Positions 47,401-59,747 of a stretch of 64,000 bases of DNA are shown here, one piece after another. The notes beneath the pieces are model-generated. The model did not search any database. It worked only from the letters and a program-made list of their open reading frames with translations, and was not told the origin of the DNA. Origin of the DNA: Silurus meridionalis (lineage: Eukaryota > Chordata > Actinopteri > Siluriformes > Siluridae); NCBI RefSeq assembly GCF_014805685.1, contig NC_060898.1, forward strand, positions 3,871,501 through 3,935,500, given 5' to 3'. Each line of letters opens with the position of its first letter. Positions within the stretch are counted from its first letter, which is position 1. The translations under genes were made by a program, and so were the position numbers.

Positions 47401-47884
47401 ATGTGTAGTCATAATGCTGAATTATTCAACTATAAAAGTCTCTTGTGCTGTCAGTGGAAATGTCAAACACCGAATCCGTCCCCGGTCGTGCTAAATACGG
47501 TGCCGACCTTTTGTCGTGATCGGGTGGACGCTCGCGCGCACACGCACACACACGAGCGCGCATAGAGAGAGAGAGAGAGAGGGGGAGGAAGAGAGAGATG
47601 GAAAGAGAGAAAGAATCACGCTCGGTAGTCAGGACAGGACCGGCCACAATATTGAGCATCCTTTTTGCGTTTGTATCCATGTAACAGTGATGATCAGTGC
47701 GCATGCTCCAAACTGCAATAAAAATCAAACTGATGATATAATTATTCTCGTAAAGAAAAAAAAATACAAATAAACTTTTTTCTATCAAAAAAAAAAAACT
47801 TGCCAATGTTGATATAACAGCGTCTGCGTGCTGATACAAATCGCAAAATCCATCATACCCTCTCCATCCACGGAGCCCCCCCGA

Positions 47885-47896
47885 GTCCCCTACCTT
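47885..47896 (-). other. celf4: 5' splice site of celf4 coding exon 1
   Basis: On the minus strand the exon ends CACAAAG and is followed at once by GTAGGGG. The donor GT occupies 47892-47893. The split leaves one base of the next codon, giving a phase-1 intron that interrupts the glycine of the TGMHKG segment, which is a plausible place for the family. Reading past this point gives residues unlike RRM1, which supports the boundary. Confidence 0.9.
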
Positions 47897-48161
47897 TGTG
47901 CATCCCAGTGAATCGGTCCTTCAGCACGGTGAGCTCGTAGATCTTGCCGAACTCCTCGAAGAGCGGCCGGAGGTCCTTCTCGTCCAGGTTGCGCGGAATC
48001 TGGCCGACGAACAGCTTGATGGCGTCGTGGTCCTTCATGGGAATGGTGGCGCAGCCCGGCGCGCCGTGGCCGTGGACGTGGCTTATTCCGTTCACGAGCC
48101 CGTTCGCGGCGGCCGCTGCGTGCGCCGCGCTCTCCGCCTGCCCGTTTGCCAGGGTTGTCAT
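47894..48161 (-). CDS. celf4: celf4 first coding exon (CUGBP Elav-like family member 4), partial
   Basis: This exon encodes 89 codons plus one base. CELF proteins are nuclear and cytoplasmic RNA-binding proteins that control splicing, stability and translation through GU-rich sites; CELF4 is mainly neuronal. The N-terminus begins [10 protein letters not shown], followed by an Ala-rich and Gly/His-rich linker to about residue 38. [19 protein letters not shown] and [20 protein letters not shown] then open RRM1, with RNP2 (LFVGQI) at residues 50-55. The exon stops after TGMHK, so RNP1, the second half of RRM1, RRM2 and RRM3 are on exons outside the window. The start was chosen because an in-frame TGA lies eight codons upstream, no other Met intervenes, and A is at -3. 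The TLANGQA start and the [11 protein letters not shown] segment fit CELF4 better than CELF3, 5 or 6, whose N-termini differ. The paralogue call rests on recall of the family, not on an alignment. Confidence 0.93.
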
Positions 48162-48450
48162 CGTCGACGGCGACCCGTTTGGTCAGCAGCCGGGCGGGCG
48201 GTCGAAGGCTCGCGACTCGGTCCTCCGGAAGAGTGCGGCGAAGAGAGAGAGAGACGGTGTCGGGATTGCGCGCGGCGGCGGCGGCTCGCGGTCAGCTCCC
48301 GGTGCAGTTGCGCGCGCGTATGAACATGTAACGGGGAATGAGTTCGAGGTAGTGGTGGTGGTGGTGGTGTGGGGGGTGGGGGGGAGGGTGGGGTATTAAA
48401 AAAAAAATCGGAGCGGAGGCGCGTTCCCGTGTATCTGTTGCCCCCCTCTT
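48162..48450 (-). promoter_or_regulatory. celf4: celf4 5'UTR and proximal promoter in a CpG-rich zone
   Basis: The sequence just upstream of the start codon is far richer in GC and CpG than the surrounding AT-rich DNA, with many CG, CGG and GCGCGC runs to about 48325. A G-rich GGT-repeat block follows at 48349-48392. No TATA box is evident, as is usual for CpG-island promoters. The transcription start cannot be placed from sequence alone, and a non-coding first exon further upstream is possible. Confidence 0.6.
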
Positions 48451-49199
48451 CAGTTGTTCATTTCATATACATATGTACACAAAAAGAAAAATGCAGATGG
48501 AAACGAGAGAGATAGAACGATAAAAGAGAGAGAGAACGAGAGAGCTTTCGCTTTGTATTTACACCTCCGTTCCCCCCTCGCCTCTGCTTCCAGCTACTCT
48601 TTTAGTATTTATTTCTTTTTTTTTTATTTTCTTTTTTTTTTTTGCACCGGGAAGTCGCTACGGGTGTCCTTTCTGTTTAAACGTACATGGATGCACCAAA
48701 TCCAATCTCGTTGTAGGTAAAAACGCAGAATCTGTCCCCAAAACTTAGACAAGACCAGAAATTCCTGTTATAAACACTAAATAATATGTAAATATATTTT
48801 CTTTTATAAATAATTTCACATAATTTCGTGCAATAATATAGAGTTTAATACGAAACGTATGCTGTTATTGCTGTTAGCGCTCCCCCTGTAGATATAATGG
48901 TACATTCCGTTAGGGGAGAGGTACTATAAATGAAGTAAAATAATACCGTTTTGTAGAGTTTCTTTGTATCGTGTGTACCGTTAATGACAGACTCTGACGT
49001 TGCCCATATTGCCCACAGAATCTCACCTGCTTTTTTTGCAGTATATTTCAGGGAAGCAAGGTGTTTAGGTTTTACAAATAGAGGAAGCATGCCGCGAAAA
49101 ATTTTAGGATTAAAAGGATCAGCGAGACATTTATTTGTCCTCACAACACGGTTGTAATCACGTCTCGTACCTCACTTTCTTACTTTTAAACATGAATTT
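48451..49199. other. celf4 upstream flank, AT-rich
   Basis: Contains purine-rich GAGAGA stretches (48505-48545), T-runs (48600-48645) and otherwise featureless sequence. A 99-codon minus-strand frame at 48845-49144 has no recognised domain. Confidence 0.3.
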
Positions 49200-49660
49200 A
49201 GTTTCAGTTTGACGTGCTTGAACGGCGGCCGCTCGGTTTCCGTGCAGCTTCCCCTTTGTAGAGCGCGGAGCGGCAGTCGCGCGGACAGCCGCGCGTGAAC
49301 AAGCGCGCGTGTGCAGGAGCGCGTGAACAAGCGCGTGAGCAGGAACGCGCGGACAGCGTCTGGTGCTGAAAAAAAAATGGCGGGAACACGGGGCTGAGGA
49401 GCACGAAAGAAACTCCTGTAAACGTCGCTTTACTATTTAAAATAATATAAAAAAAAAGACACGCCCATGTTGATATAGAGAAGTATTTATTTCTTGTATT
49501 CGTGCTTCTTTATCTACGTCTGAAGCCCATTTTATTTATATAATGAGGGAAAAAAAGAAAACCGCGACCCCCTCCGCGCGCAAGCAGACCCCCTTCCTCT
49601 CTCGCGCGCGCATCTGTGTTCACGCGCGAGCGCACGTTTCACCGACATGTCGCCCAGAAG
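49200..49660. promoter_or_regulatory. second CpG-rich block upstream of celf4
   Basis: This block has dense CG dinucleotides, including two clusters of GCGCGT/GAACAAGCGCG-type repeats at 49275-49350 and 49575-49635. It is separated from the exon-1 CpG zone by about 0.8 kb of AT-rich DNA. It could be an alternative first exon or promoter, or a short CpG island. No convincing coding sequence was recognised in it. Confidence 0.4.
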
Positions 49661-50467
49661 TGCGCTTTTTGTTACATATTATACACATCATACATTAGAA
49701 AGAAGCTGTTTGTCGTAAAAACTAAGCCGTGTGTCTACAAGTAGACACTAAATGCGAAGCGAACCTGCTCTGGCATCCTCGAGAGCTCGAGACGAAAACG
49801 TTTTCCGGTTATGAGCTTTAAAAAAGAAAAAGAAAAACGATAAGGATTTAAAAATTCATGTTTCACACGGACACAATAAACATGCCCAATCTATATAATC
49901 GTGATTTTACGACAGTTTTTTCTGGCTCCTCGAAAGCGTTGTGGTTTCTCAGGGGGGCGTGTCGACATCTAGGTGAAAAAACAACAAAGGGGCGTGGCAA
50001 GAGAGTGGCCCAGTGCCACAGTAATGTCACATTTGTGCCACAAAACTCCAGCTCTGATCTCCAGGCAAATCTCTGAGAGGTCTATTACTCCTATAATCCA
50101 TGCAGAGTCTATGAGTCATATTCATATCTCATGCTGATGTACCTACCTACATTATTTTAGCTTCGTAGCTCCTTTACCCAAATCCCCTGAGCGAGTAATG
50201 TACATAGATATACAGTGGCAATGAGGCAAAATATATATACTGTCATTATAAGACTATATATTTAACACCAAATAATGATTTAGATGTTCTGCAAATGCAA
50301 CAATGTCCTAAATGTCTACGAAAGGAAATGTACTTCCAAATTTCCTCCACAAAAGTATTAGTTCAATTTAAAGTCAGTAAAATTTCTTTTTAACAAAGCA
50401 CCCGGAAGCCCTCGTCTTGAAGTGCTCATTGTTTGCACATGTCACTATTTATTAATAGATTGAATAA

Positions 50468-50580
50468 AAAGAGACAAATTGTCTCCCAAAGCACCTTCAC
50501 AGAGTTTATCCCTTATATAAGTTTATCCCTAATGAGCAAACCAGAGGCAAAGGATGGAAAAACTCTCTGAGGTGGAAAGA
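50468..50580 (-). mobile_element. family R fragment
   Basis: GACAAATTGTCTCCCAAAGC, TTTATCCCTAATGAGCAAAC and CCAGAGGCAAAGGATGG are the antisense phrases of the family R 3' half (compare 63330-63425). Confidence 0.5.
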
Positions 50581-50584
50581 GCGC

Positions 50585-50768
50585 ACCAGGTTGCACTCGA
50601 TGCACTTTATGTAGCTCGTATTGTGTTGTAGCTCTATGTTGTTGTTTAGTGTAGCACTAGGGTTCCGGAGGAACATTGTCTCGTTTTTAACATGTTCCTC
50701 CACTGTGTATAGTAGAAATGACAATAAAAGCCTCTCGACTTGACTTGACTTGACCTGACTTGACTTGA
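50585..50768 (+). mobile_element. LINE-like 3' end with (CTTGA)n tail
   Basis: TGTAGCACTAGGGTTCCGGA, GGAACATTGTCTCGTTTT, AAATGACAATAAAAGCCTC and six ACTTG-type pentamers form a polar 3' tail seen in many teleost non-LTR copies. Only this truncated end is present. Confidence 0.6.
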
Positions 50769-53600
50769 AGAGAAAAAGTGTCACCAAATGTTTATTCATA
50801 ATAGTTCCGTCTTTGCTGATTTGTGTAGTTCAGTGATGGATCCGTAATGCAGAAGTGCTCATGCAAATTGCAGTCCTGAGCTATTGAAGCAGTTTAGCAA
50901 ATCCAAAAGGTAAGACACTTCGAGCTGCGTCATTTCAGCCTGCCGTTTATTCGCTTTCCGGCTCCTTGAAGTGTCTATGATGTGACTAAAAATGTGTCAT
51001 TGTTTTCCAAATCCTCCATTTTTTAGAAGGTATGAAATGTAGAGAGGACTACATAGTGAGCTGTGACCATGGCAGATGACAGCCTGGTCAGCTTATTCAT
51101 TAAAGCCTAGGTTTGAATACTAATACTCAATCGCACAGTGTAAGCTTGTTTGTGTACAATGAAAAAAACATTTCATAATTTTCTACAATTTTTGAGGCAT
51201 TTCTAATCTAATGATTATAAGGACTTACACATTCCTTTGTCATAACAACGAGATTTAGTATATTTAATCAAACTAAACTGTATTTCAATAAAATTGTCTT
51301 TTGCTTATAGGGCAGCGATGGGTTTGCAACCAAGCACAAGGGCTGTTGAAGCGTTGCTACCAGGTAGCAAGAACATTTTTGGGAAAATGTTTACTGATAT
51401 AATGTTGTTTGTAATTATTCATTGTGCATTTTGCCCTTCAAGAGCCAGCCACTATCCAAATTATCATATGGAAATATTTTTTTTGGTTTGGTGACTGGGA
51501 AAGCCATTCCATGATTCACTGTTTGCTCTTTAAATAACACTTATAGAGCTTGGATACATCATTGTTTTTTTGTATGGTGTAGTTGGTTTCAATAAAGTCC
51601 AAGTGGAATTGCATGGCATTAAAGTATGGAATGGTAGCCATCTTGGTTCAGTATTGCTTTCACTATTTAACTCAAGTTTAACCTGCATGTTCTCCAAATA
51701 TGAACAGAAGCTTGTGAAGTGAGATGTGATATAGCTACATGTATTTAATCAAAAACCTACTGTTGTTGCCTAAAGTGACAGTTTGGTGAAACTGAAACCA
51801 TGAAATGACCAAGTTTGTTTCATATGAAGAAGACGATCATGCATGAGTTTCTCATAGACATAAAAAAAACCCTAGGTGTTTCCAAACATACATTTAATTC
51901 CATGTTTGTTAATGATCTAGGGTCAACCATAGCATTTGACCTAAAGATCTTGTTTACTGACAATTAAGCTTATTTGTTACATAGATAAACTATGAACATC
52001 CCCCGAGAAAATTTCTATATGTTATTCAGATAGTCCTAAAGTTATATACAGATGGTCCCTGAGTCACGATGGTTTGACTTACGAGCATTTGATTTAATGT
52101 TGACGATAGCAATATAACAAAATTGTAAACAAATATTTTTTATTTTAAAATGCAAATGTAGCAGCGTATGCTCCGCCCTCCTTTCCCAAACTGGCGCTTA
52201 TCCACAATATATATAGTTTTTTGGAGAAATGTGGCAGATCTGACTGTTAATGGTTTCTCCAGTGTGGTAGAGCACAAAAGGATATACTTTATATAAAAAA
52301 AAGCCAAACTGAATATGATGCAAGAACTAGCTGTGCAAAAACAACTCAAGGCTCACAAACACACGCAGACTTCAGTTACAGGTTCAGATTTTTGGTATTG
52401 AAGCTCATACATGCGCAAACATGCCTGCAAGCTGCATTTCACTCGCGAACAACACCATTACAAGTACGGCTTTTGTACTTCTGTCTGACAATGACACACT
52501 GCTGTCGAGCTCAGAGCACCTGCTCGTAATGATGCAGAATTGCAGGCTGCACACGAGACGGTAGAGTCCCCTGCTGAGCACATGCACATACAAGAACAAG
52601 GAGGTGTACGCACACTAATGTAATGGCTACAAACGCTAGGGATCCTCAGGCGAGCTCGGAAATTTCGAGCGGAAGTTAAGATACAAATCCCGTCTGAACA
52701 ATAAAATGCTCCAGACAGCATCTTATGGGGGAGGAAAACAACCCGGTGTTGTTATAGCATGCGGAATAAAATTAGTGCAATCGAGTCGGCGACTGCGTGC
52801 ACGTTTTCACTATGATAATGAAGAGCAATTTCACGGATGTTTGAGGAGATTGTTCCTTTAGATTGAGGAGATGCGTTCGTAACTTTTTGCATATGGATTC
52901 ATTTACAGGAAGTCCTGCATAGCAGCACCGAATCTGGTGTTGGACCGGAATGAACTGCTGACAGTAGGGCCCCTCATTTAACGTTTCATTTACTTTCACT
53001 AAAGATTACTTGGACAGATACGATGACCCAGTGGAACAGAACGCAGTGTGCTTGTGTTGGCTTCCACGGCACATTTCAAAGCTTTGGTCTCCGTCCAAGG
53101 CTAGTATTAAATGTCCAACAATTTATAGCTCTCACAGCCGTTGCTTTCATTATCTTCATACATATACATTGCCGTTTCTACCTTCTGCAATCCTAAGCTT
53201 CTTAATCGATGTGACAGGAATAAGAGACCTGTTTATTTTCCAAAATACAGAAGTAGCATATTTGACATCTGCTTAATATAACTTATAATCTATGTTGACC
53301 TTTGCAATATTGATAATCTGGTACAGTGTGACTAAAAGCTTGACTGAGTTCTATGATCACCCTGATATTTTTAGACACCGGGCCTCTGTAATCATCAGAA
53401 TGTCTTCATAAGCTTAATTTGAACAAATTACTGTCAATTTTGTTCATATGGCATTTATGTATTTTATCAAGTGTGTAGGTGACACCCACAAAACTCCATA
53501 AATGGCAAAGATGGAAGAGCTGACTACAAAATAATGGCGCTTAATATTGAAGAACCACCTTCTAAGCATGGCATGTGTGAAATCTTTTAGAAAGTTACTG
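50769..53600. other. upstream flank, no gene recognised
   Basis: Mostly AT-rich unique sequence apart from the short repeat at 52045-52140. Longest frames (66-88 codons) have no recognisable domain on either strand. Confidence 0.35.
52045..52140 (+). mobile_element. repeat with GGTCCCTGAGTCACGA / GACTTACGAG motif
   Basis: ACAGATGGTCCCTGAGTCAC, GATGGTTTGACTTACGAGC and GACGATAGCAATATAAC resemble a short teleost DNA repeat whose copies begin with 'ggtcccc...acttacga'. The family is unnamed here and the ends are not resolved. Confidence 0.3.
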
Positions 53601-53654
53601 CTTTGCTACAGACAAACAGCAACTCATTCTCCTTTCAAAGGTTACCATTTCAGT

Positions 53655-53840
53655 TCAATTTAATTACATTTTATTGGTATGCTTTTAACAATGGACATAC
53701 GTCTATTCGGTTTATTGATAAGTCTATAAGTCAATCCTCAAGAAGCAAACCAGTGGCAAAGGTGTTGAGGAAAAACTTACCTGAGACGATATGAGAAAGG
53801 AAACTTCAGAGGCACCAAATTCGAAATGGAACCCCCCCTG
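53655..53840 (-). mobile_element. family R fragment (diverged)
   Basis: Antisense phrases of R occur in order: TTTTAACAATGGACATACGT, AAGCAAACCAGTGGCAAAGG, AGGAAAAACTTACCTGAGAC, GAAAGGAAACTTCAGAGGCA and ATGGAACCCCCC. It shares the unusual end GGTTAGCATTGAAC with 57085-57100. Confidence 0.5.
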
Positions 53841-54799
53841 AACTGGTTAGCATTGAACGTGTGTGTGTATATATATATGTAGCACATTATAGCACAAATA
53901 ATTTTTAAGGTTATCAACTTGAGACTTGAGTAAAAAGCTGTTTATGGCAATTGCAGTCCAAAGACATCTTCATAGTTCCTACTGTAGCCATCCATAAGAC
54001 CATCCTTGTAAACACAAGTGATTCCCAATAGCTGAGAACTTTATCCAGAAGCAGAAGAGGACATTCCTTTTCTTTTGATTACTTTGTTATATTTTTCATA
54101 ATATATAATTTTTTTTAGCCATAAATATGCGCTTCACAAACGCTGATGGCGTGACCGAGAGAAGTAATCCATATATAACATTGCAGCACCAATTATTATT
54201 ACCAGCTGGGGTTCACAATAGGGAGTCTCTTTGTACCTCAATTAACACAGCAGTATAATCAAAGCCAAAAATGGACAACAAAAAAAATTACTTAAATTTA
54301 ATTAGATATTTTGATGAAACCAAGACTGCAGACCATTACAGCTGATTAAAGTCAATGTGGACTGTTGGAAGGTCTTGGCCTTGCACAGCTAGTTCACTTT
54401 TTTCTTGGCAAAGCAGCACAGTTTGTTCTCCGAACACACACCAATCCACTCCTCTATTTACCCGACCTGGCTTCAGCCACATCCTTGCGTCAAGACGCAA
54501 AACATGGGCGCCCAAATTATTGCGAATACGTTCAGAGGCTAGTTTTGCAGTGGGTATTGTAGGCTACTGTATGTTGTCATCACTGGTTTATTCTGATTCT
54601 TCATCTCAACTTGTTTAATACAAAGTTCTGTTTGGGCTTACATGTATGTACTTCATACAAGCTGATGGTACAGTTCTTGTGAGTAAAAAATGTAGAAGAA
54701 ATTTTGCTAAACTATTTAAAGGTACCAGTGTTTAAAATACACTGCATCGGGTAAAATGGATATTTCTGGAACTGTGTGGAAACTCATTCTATTGGTAGA

Positions 54800-55066
54800 T
54801 TGGTGTGCTAAGAGTAACATTAAAATCTTTTTACATAAACTAAGTTAATTAAGCAAAGAGTCTTGTGACAAAAATGATAAGAACATTATAGCCATAATAA
54901 AGCATAGTACTTTGGATACTTAAATACATTTAAAGGCAAATTCTCTTGTACTTTTACTCAAGTGAAAGTGTAAAGGGAGTAGTTTTACTTTTACTGCAGT
55001 AATATTTCAACTGTATCTCTACTTTTGCTCAAGGACATAGTTTGTGTACTTAATCCAACACTGTTG
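54800..55066 (+). mobile_element. partial copy of the 748-bp hAT-type element
   Basis: GATTGGTGTGCTAAGAGTAA, AATTAAGCAAAGAGTCTTGT, TACTTTTACTCAAGTGAAAG and AAGGACATAGTTTGTGTACT follow the right-hand 265 bases of 3214-3961 in order. The left half is absent, and the right end is degraded to ATCCAACACTG. Confidence 0.65.
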
Positions 55067-55069
55067 ATA

Positions 55070-56170
55070 AACTCCAGAAAAAATCTGTAGCTCCAAACTA
55101 GTTAATTCAGATTAGATAGTGACATCCAATGAAATGCACTGTGACAGTGTTAGACTCTATTAATATTTGGTTTAGTTAAAATAAAAAATGTATAGATGTG
55201 AAATTTTAATAGAATTTTGACCAGAGCTAGTAGAAGAAATAGAAGTGAAAAAAGACTTCCTGGTGTATGTTTTCTTATGCAACATTTAGTTGAATAGAAA
55301 AAGGGTTTCAATTGACCAAAGTACATTTAGCCAGATTTTTTTAACCATCTTTCTCTCTACTGTTGTTTATCCACCACCCAAACTAATCGACTAGTACATT
55401 TATTTTTAGCCGATCAACTAGCCTAAGCAACCTACACTTTAAGTGGTGTTCTATCCAAGTTCTATTCTTATAATAGGATTTTGTGATATCTGTGTAAGTC
55501 ATATTACACAGCGCTATCCAAGGTACTGAAATACAAACGCGATGACTTTTTATAAACACTACAAATACACTTTGGGGATATCAATTTATATGTGGGTGAA
55601 TTTAATTGGGAAATATGTAAACCTACACTTAGTACCAAAGTTCTTCTTCTTTACAACTCTCAAGTGCATAACGCCATTGCAGCAAACAAACTCCTCGGCG
55701 TCCTTGGAAACGTTCTCCAAAAACTCCAATTGGGTTCACGTTTTGAAATGGGAAATAAACAAAATGTCGCAGGGGTAAAACTTCTAGATCATAGATTGAT
55801 CATGTGTGATATTACCTTCTCTGAATATTAATGCCACTCCTACCGTGTCCTTCATCCAGGACAAAGTTCTAAATCTCACGGAGCCTTGAGCCTTGGAGGC
55901 AGTATATCATCACGCTGTAATTTAAGAGGATGGAGTGGAGGAAAGGCCACAGGAGCGCTGAACATCAGGTGCTGAGAAAATGAACGCAAAGAGGTGCTGA
56001 GAAAATTAACTCTGTTTTTTTTTCATTCGAGACACTGAAGAGTGGAATAAAATGGGAGTTGAGATAAAAGACATATGAGAAGCAAGCAAACTACAATATA
56101 TAGATGAAGGATTTGTGCATTTTTTTAAACAATCCATACCCCATTTAGTCTCCATTTGCTGTCCTAATAA
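55070..56170. other. upstream flank, no gene recognised
   Basis: AT-rich DNA. Two overlapping plus-strand frames (55542-55831) are weakly protein-like but match nothing I know and contain no motif. Confidence 0.3.
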
Positions 56171-56174
56171 CCTT

Positions 56175-56285
56175 CATTTTTGTGGAAAGATGTTTTACTA
56201 GATTTTGGAGTGTGGTGTGTTCATTCGTTCACAGGGTTTGTTAGTAGTTAATAAGGTGAGGAGGCCTGGGGTGCAGTTTCAAGGA
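56175..56285 (-). mobile_element. Tc1-like family A 3' fragment
   Basis: Minus-strand CTGCACCCCAGGCCTCCTC and ACACTCCAAAATCTAGTAAA correspond to the last 100 bases of family A. Confidence 0.55.
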
Positions 56286-57039
56286 AAAAGTGTGCATTTC
56301 TGAATACTTTTCATGTGTAAATACTGACATTGATTTTAAATGTAAAATACGCCCGCTCTTTCAATTGACAATTTTAATTAGTTGCTTATTTTTGGGATAT
56401 ATAAATGAAAACATGGCTATAGCCCCTAATGAAACATTGAGGTTATCGCCGGATTTCAAACTGATACCAGTTAAACCAGAGTTTGCTAGTTTTGTCTCTT
56501 ATAAATATGTTTAAATGATTTAATTAGTTGATTTGAGATTGGAAGCCCACATAGTGAAAGCTGGGTTCAACACTAAAAAAAGGCCTTTTCTAAGTGATAA
56601 GGAAAAACAAGTTCAACTTGGGACCCACAAGCACATACAGAACAAATAAAGGCATGATTTGGTACAGTCTTTTTTTTTCTCTAATTGCTGTTTACTCTTG
56701 AGAGGCTGCTTATCGAATGAGTGGTAATATTGTGCATCAGAGCCTGTGGTTGTTAAGGCTGTATTGGAAAGAGATTAGCGCTTTACCACTCGACACAGCT
56801 GGGTGTTTCTTCAGAGCTCAAATCCTCAATCACAGTTCTAGGCTGCTCTCAGACTGCTATTGGAATAGCAGTGGAGGAACTCAGTCCAAAAACTGCAAGC
56901 AAATATGAAGGATGGTGGTTTGGATCGGACCATGACTGTGTGTAGCGCTGAAAAAACTTGATATGTTTAGTAGAAGATTTTGTGGATTTTGTAATGTTTC
57001 CAGAATATATAAAAAAAACGGGACACCAGACCTGTTTAT

Positions 57040-57100
57040 GGGAAAGGAAATTTAGAGGCACCAATTTCAAAAGGGAACCCACCCTCACCTGTTTAGCATT
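57040..57100 (-). mobile_element. family R short fragment
   Basis: GGGAAAGGAAATTTAGAGGC, AATTTCAAAAGGGAACCCAC and CTGTTTAGCATTGG parallel 53800-53855. It directly abuts the Tc1 family C copy. Confidence 0.4.
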
Positions 57101-57103
57101 GGA

Positions 57104-57475
57104 TATACACCAACCAGGCATAAATTTATGGCCACCTGCCTAATATTGTGTTGGTCCCCCTTTTGCTGCCAAAACAGTTCTGACCCTTTGAGCATTAACA
57201 CCATTAAGTTCCTCGGCAATTTGAGCTACAGTACATCTGTTGGACCAGACCACACGGGCCAGCTCCACGTTCATCAATCAGCCTTGGCCACCCATGACAC
57301 TGTTGTCAGTTCACCACTGTTCCTTCCTTGGACCACTTTTGATAGATAGTGACCACTGCAGACTGGGAACATCCCACAAGAGCTGTAGATCTGGAAAAGC
57401 TCTGACCCAGTCGTCTAGCCATTACAATTTGGCCCTTGTTAAACTAAAATCCTTACGCCTGCCCATTTTTCCTGC
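57104..57475 (-). mobile_element. Tc1-like family C copy, internally deleted
   Basis: It begins at the terminus TACACCAACCAGGCATAAAT and CAATATTGTGTTGGTCCCCC-type end sequence. On the minus strand it then reads through transposase-region phrases such as GGTGAACTGACAACAGTGTC, AAGTGGTCCAAGGAAGGAAC and GGGCCAAATTGTAATGGC, stopping near AGAAGCAGGAAAAATGGGC. The terminus joins the N-terminal half directly, so the middle and catalytic parts are missing. Confidence 0.7.
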
Positions 57476-57479
57476 TTCT

Positions 57480-59735
57480 AGCTTTGTTTATTATCAGGGA
57501 AACCAAGCTCAACATGGAACATGTAGACAAAATATTTCTGTAAATGTTTTAAAGCAAAAAGCGATTTTTCCCATAGGAAATAATGTAAACTCAGATAATC
57601 CGTTACACACACCCAAAAATATTCATATAAAAATCTTTTTTATTGGTATTTTACGTACAAATTAATGTCCCTAATGTACATAAAACAAATAACAATGATT
57701 AGTACACAATATAAAGTAAAAGAAAAATACAAATTAACCTGAACTTTACCTTTAAAAAGGGCCGTGGCTGGTGTTAGGGAGACAAGAAGGAGGAGATAAT
57801 GAGGAAGGCTATAGCTTGAAAGGAGAATCTCTTTTCATGAGACGACATGTGGTCACAATACTATAGTTAACGGTATGTTTGCGCGAATGCTGCTTGAGAT
57901 ACACACCGAAGGAGAGCATTTTATATCTGAGTAAATATATTATATATAATATAGTCACTCATGTTTTAATCTGAGGTCAGATGAACTGCAGCATGTGACC
58001 TTTCAACTGCTTATGAGCACCTGTGCCACAGGGAGACGTGTCACCTCCTGTCATGTCATCATGCCGCCAACTCTTTGATGACAACTGTGTTGTCTGGGTG
58101 TCTGGTCTTGCCGAACGTCTGATTGCACCCGAGGGAAAGTGTAACAAAAGGGGCCCAAAGCCACCTGCTACTGCCCTGTAGCACACACGAGCATCCTACA
58201 AGATATGTGAGGCTGAGGCTGGCAATACCCAAGAGTGCTAGATTACATTCTTGCTAGATTACATCGTAGCTGACAGCAAGAACGAGGGAAAGATTTCACT
58301 GTTATGGACAGTGACAGTGTATTGGGGTTTCTATCGGTGGGGAGGAAAAAAATATGGTGCTGTGTTAAGACACTCAAGACCAATTGTCCTTCTTGCAATC
58401 TAGCTGCAAGCAATTACATAACTGGACCATCGGTCAGTCTCAAATGCACTGGAGTCAACAGAAAATTTTTAATTCAGGTGTTTTTTGGCTTGCTTAAAAA
58501 TAGCAATTTTCTCCAAATTTTTGCTCTCTATCTTGTTTTCCTGTGTTGTACCATGGAGTGCTTCCAACAAGAAACATGAAGCCAAAAGACTTTTTTTAAC
58601 TACTACTTATGCTACAACATAAAGCAGCCAAACGCAATCAGATGAAAGTAGTAACTGCCCCATTCTGCATACATGAGCTCTCAGAGAGCCAGTATTGATT
58701 AGTCTTGCTCTGATTGACAAAGAGGAAAGAGTAATTTCATCCCTCCAACCGACAACGCACAACCTTGGACTCCTGGCCACAGATATCTGTGGCATCATTG
58801 GGATTTAAATTCACAATACCCTTGACAAAAGGGCCAATGCAATTTTTGTTGCACCACTACATCCTGTAGATGTAGCACTCCAGAGAGTTATGGCTAGAGA
58901 CATGCTCGGACATGCAGAAACTCTGGCTTCCTGTTAAACTCTTCTCTAAGGTTCTGAAGACAGAAACATCCAGAACACCAAGTAAAACCAAACCACTGTA
59001 GAATGCAACAGAGATCAACTGATGTGTCAAGGTAGCTCCAGTTCTACCAAATGGTGTGTCCATGAAATATCCATTATCAAGTATATTCCAGCACAAAATG
59101 GACAGGGCAAGCAAAAGAGACAAGCACTCAAATCTTCACATGGTCCCTCAACCCACCCCAGAGCTGTCAGTGTCAGAGCAGTTCTGGCTTTTGTGGAGAA
59201 ATGTAACGGACTTCACCTCTCTAATTAAACCCTACTGGACACTCTATAGACCGCTCTACCGGACGTCCACGGAATACAAACAAACACTTCAGTGTTTTAG
59301 AGAACCGCAAGCATTTGGCAGATTCAAGACGCACCACGATGTCACACAGATGTTTTAGATTCATGTTAGCAGAGCCCTCAAAAGTAGCCGCATCTAACGT
59401 GCTTCCACTGCTCAAATCCATCACTGATGATAACGCTTTTACAACCTCCAACTGTGAAGGATGTAGTTCATGTCGAGTTGCGAATAAAAAACCTCTAGTT
59501 TCTAGTCGCGGTACGGCAAGTGCTTAGCACAAATCATCCCTGATGCCAGACCTGCATTGTACAGGTGGTAATTAGCTGCTGAATGTAATGGCATGGTTTG
59601 ACAGAAACAATCAAAACACACATTATAATGGTCTAATAATGTAGAGGTAATTAGTTGAAGTCACATTATGTAAAATAAGCATTATTTGGTCTTATATTCT
59701 ATGTATAGATCTACTGAATTCATAAATTTAGATGT
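57480..59735. other. upstream flank, no gene recognised
   Basis: Non-repetitive by eye, with overlapping short frames on both strands at 58850-59530 (up to 100 codons). No domain, splice pattern or repeat family was identified. Confidence 0.3.
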
Positions 59736-59747
59736 CCAAGTCATTGG

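Noticed and set aside
47898..48399. Two plus-strand frames of 141 and 151 codons opposite celf4 exon 1
   Set aside because: They are shadows of the GC-rich exon and promoter on the other strand; the minus strand carries the recognisable RRM.
54355..54618. 87-codon frame possibly related to a mariner transposase end
   Set aside because: A phrase resembling PxLPDLAS is too weak to call, and terminal repeats were not found.
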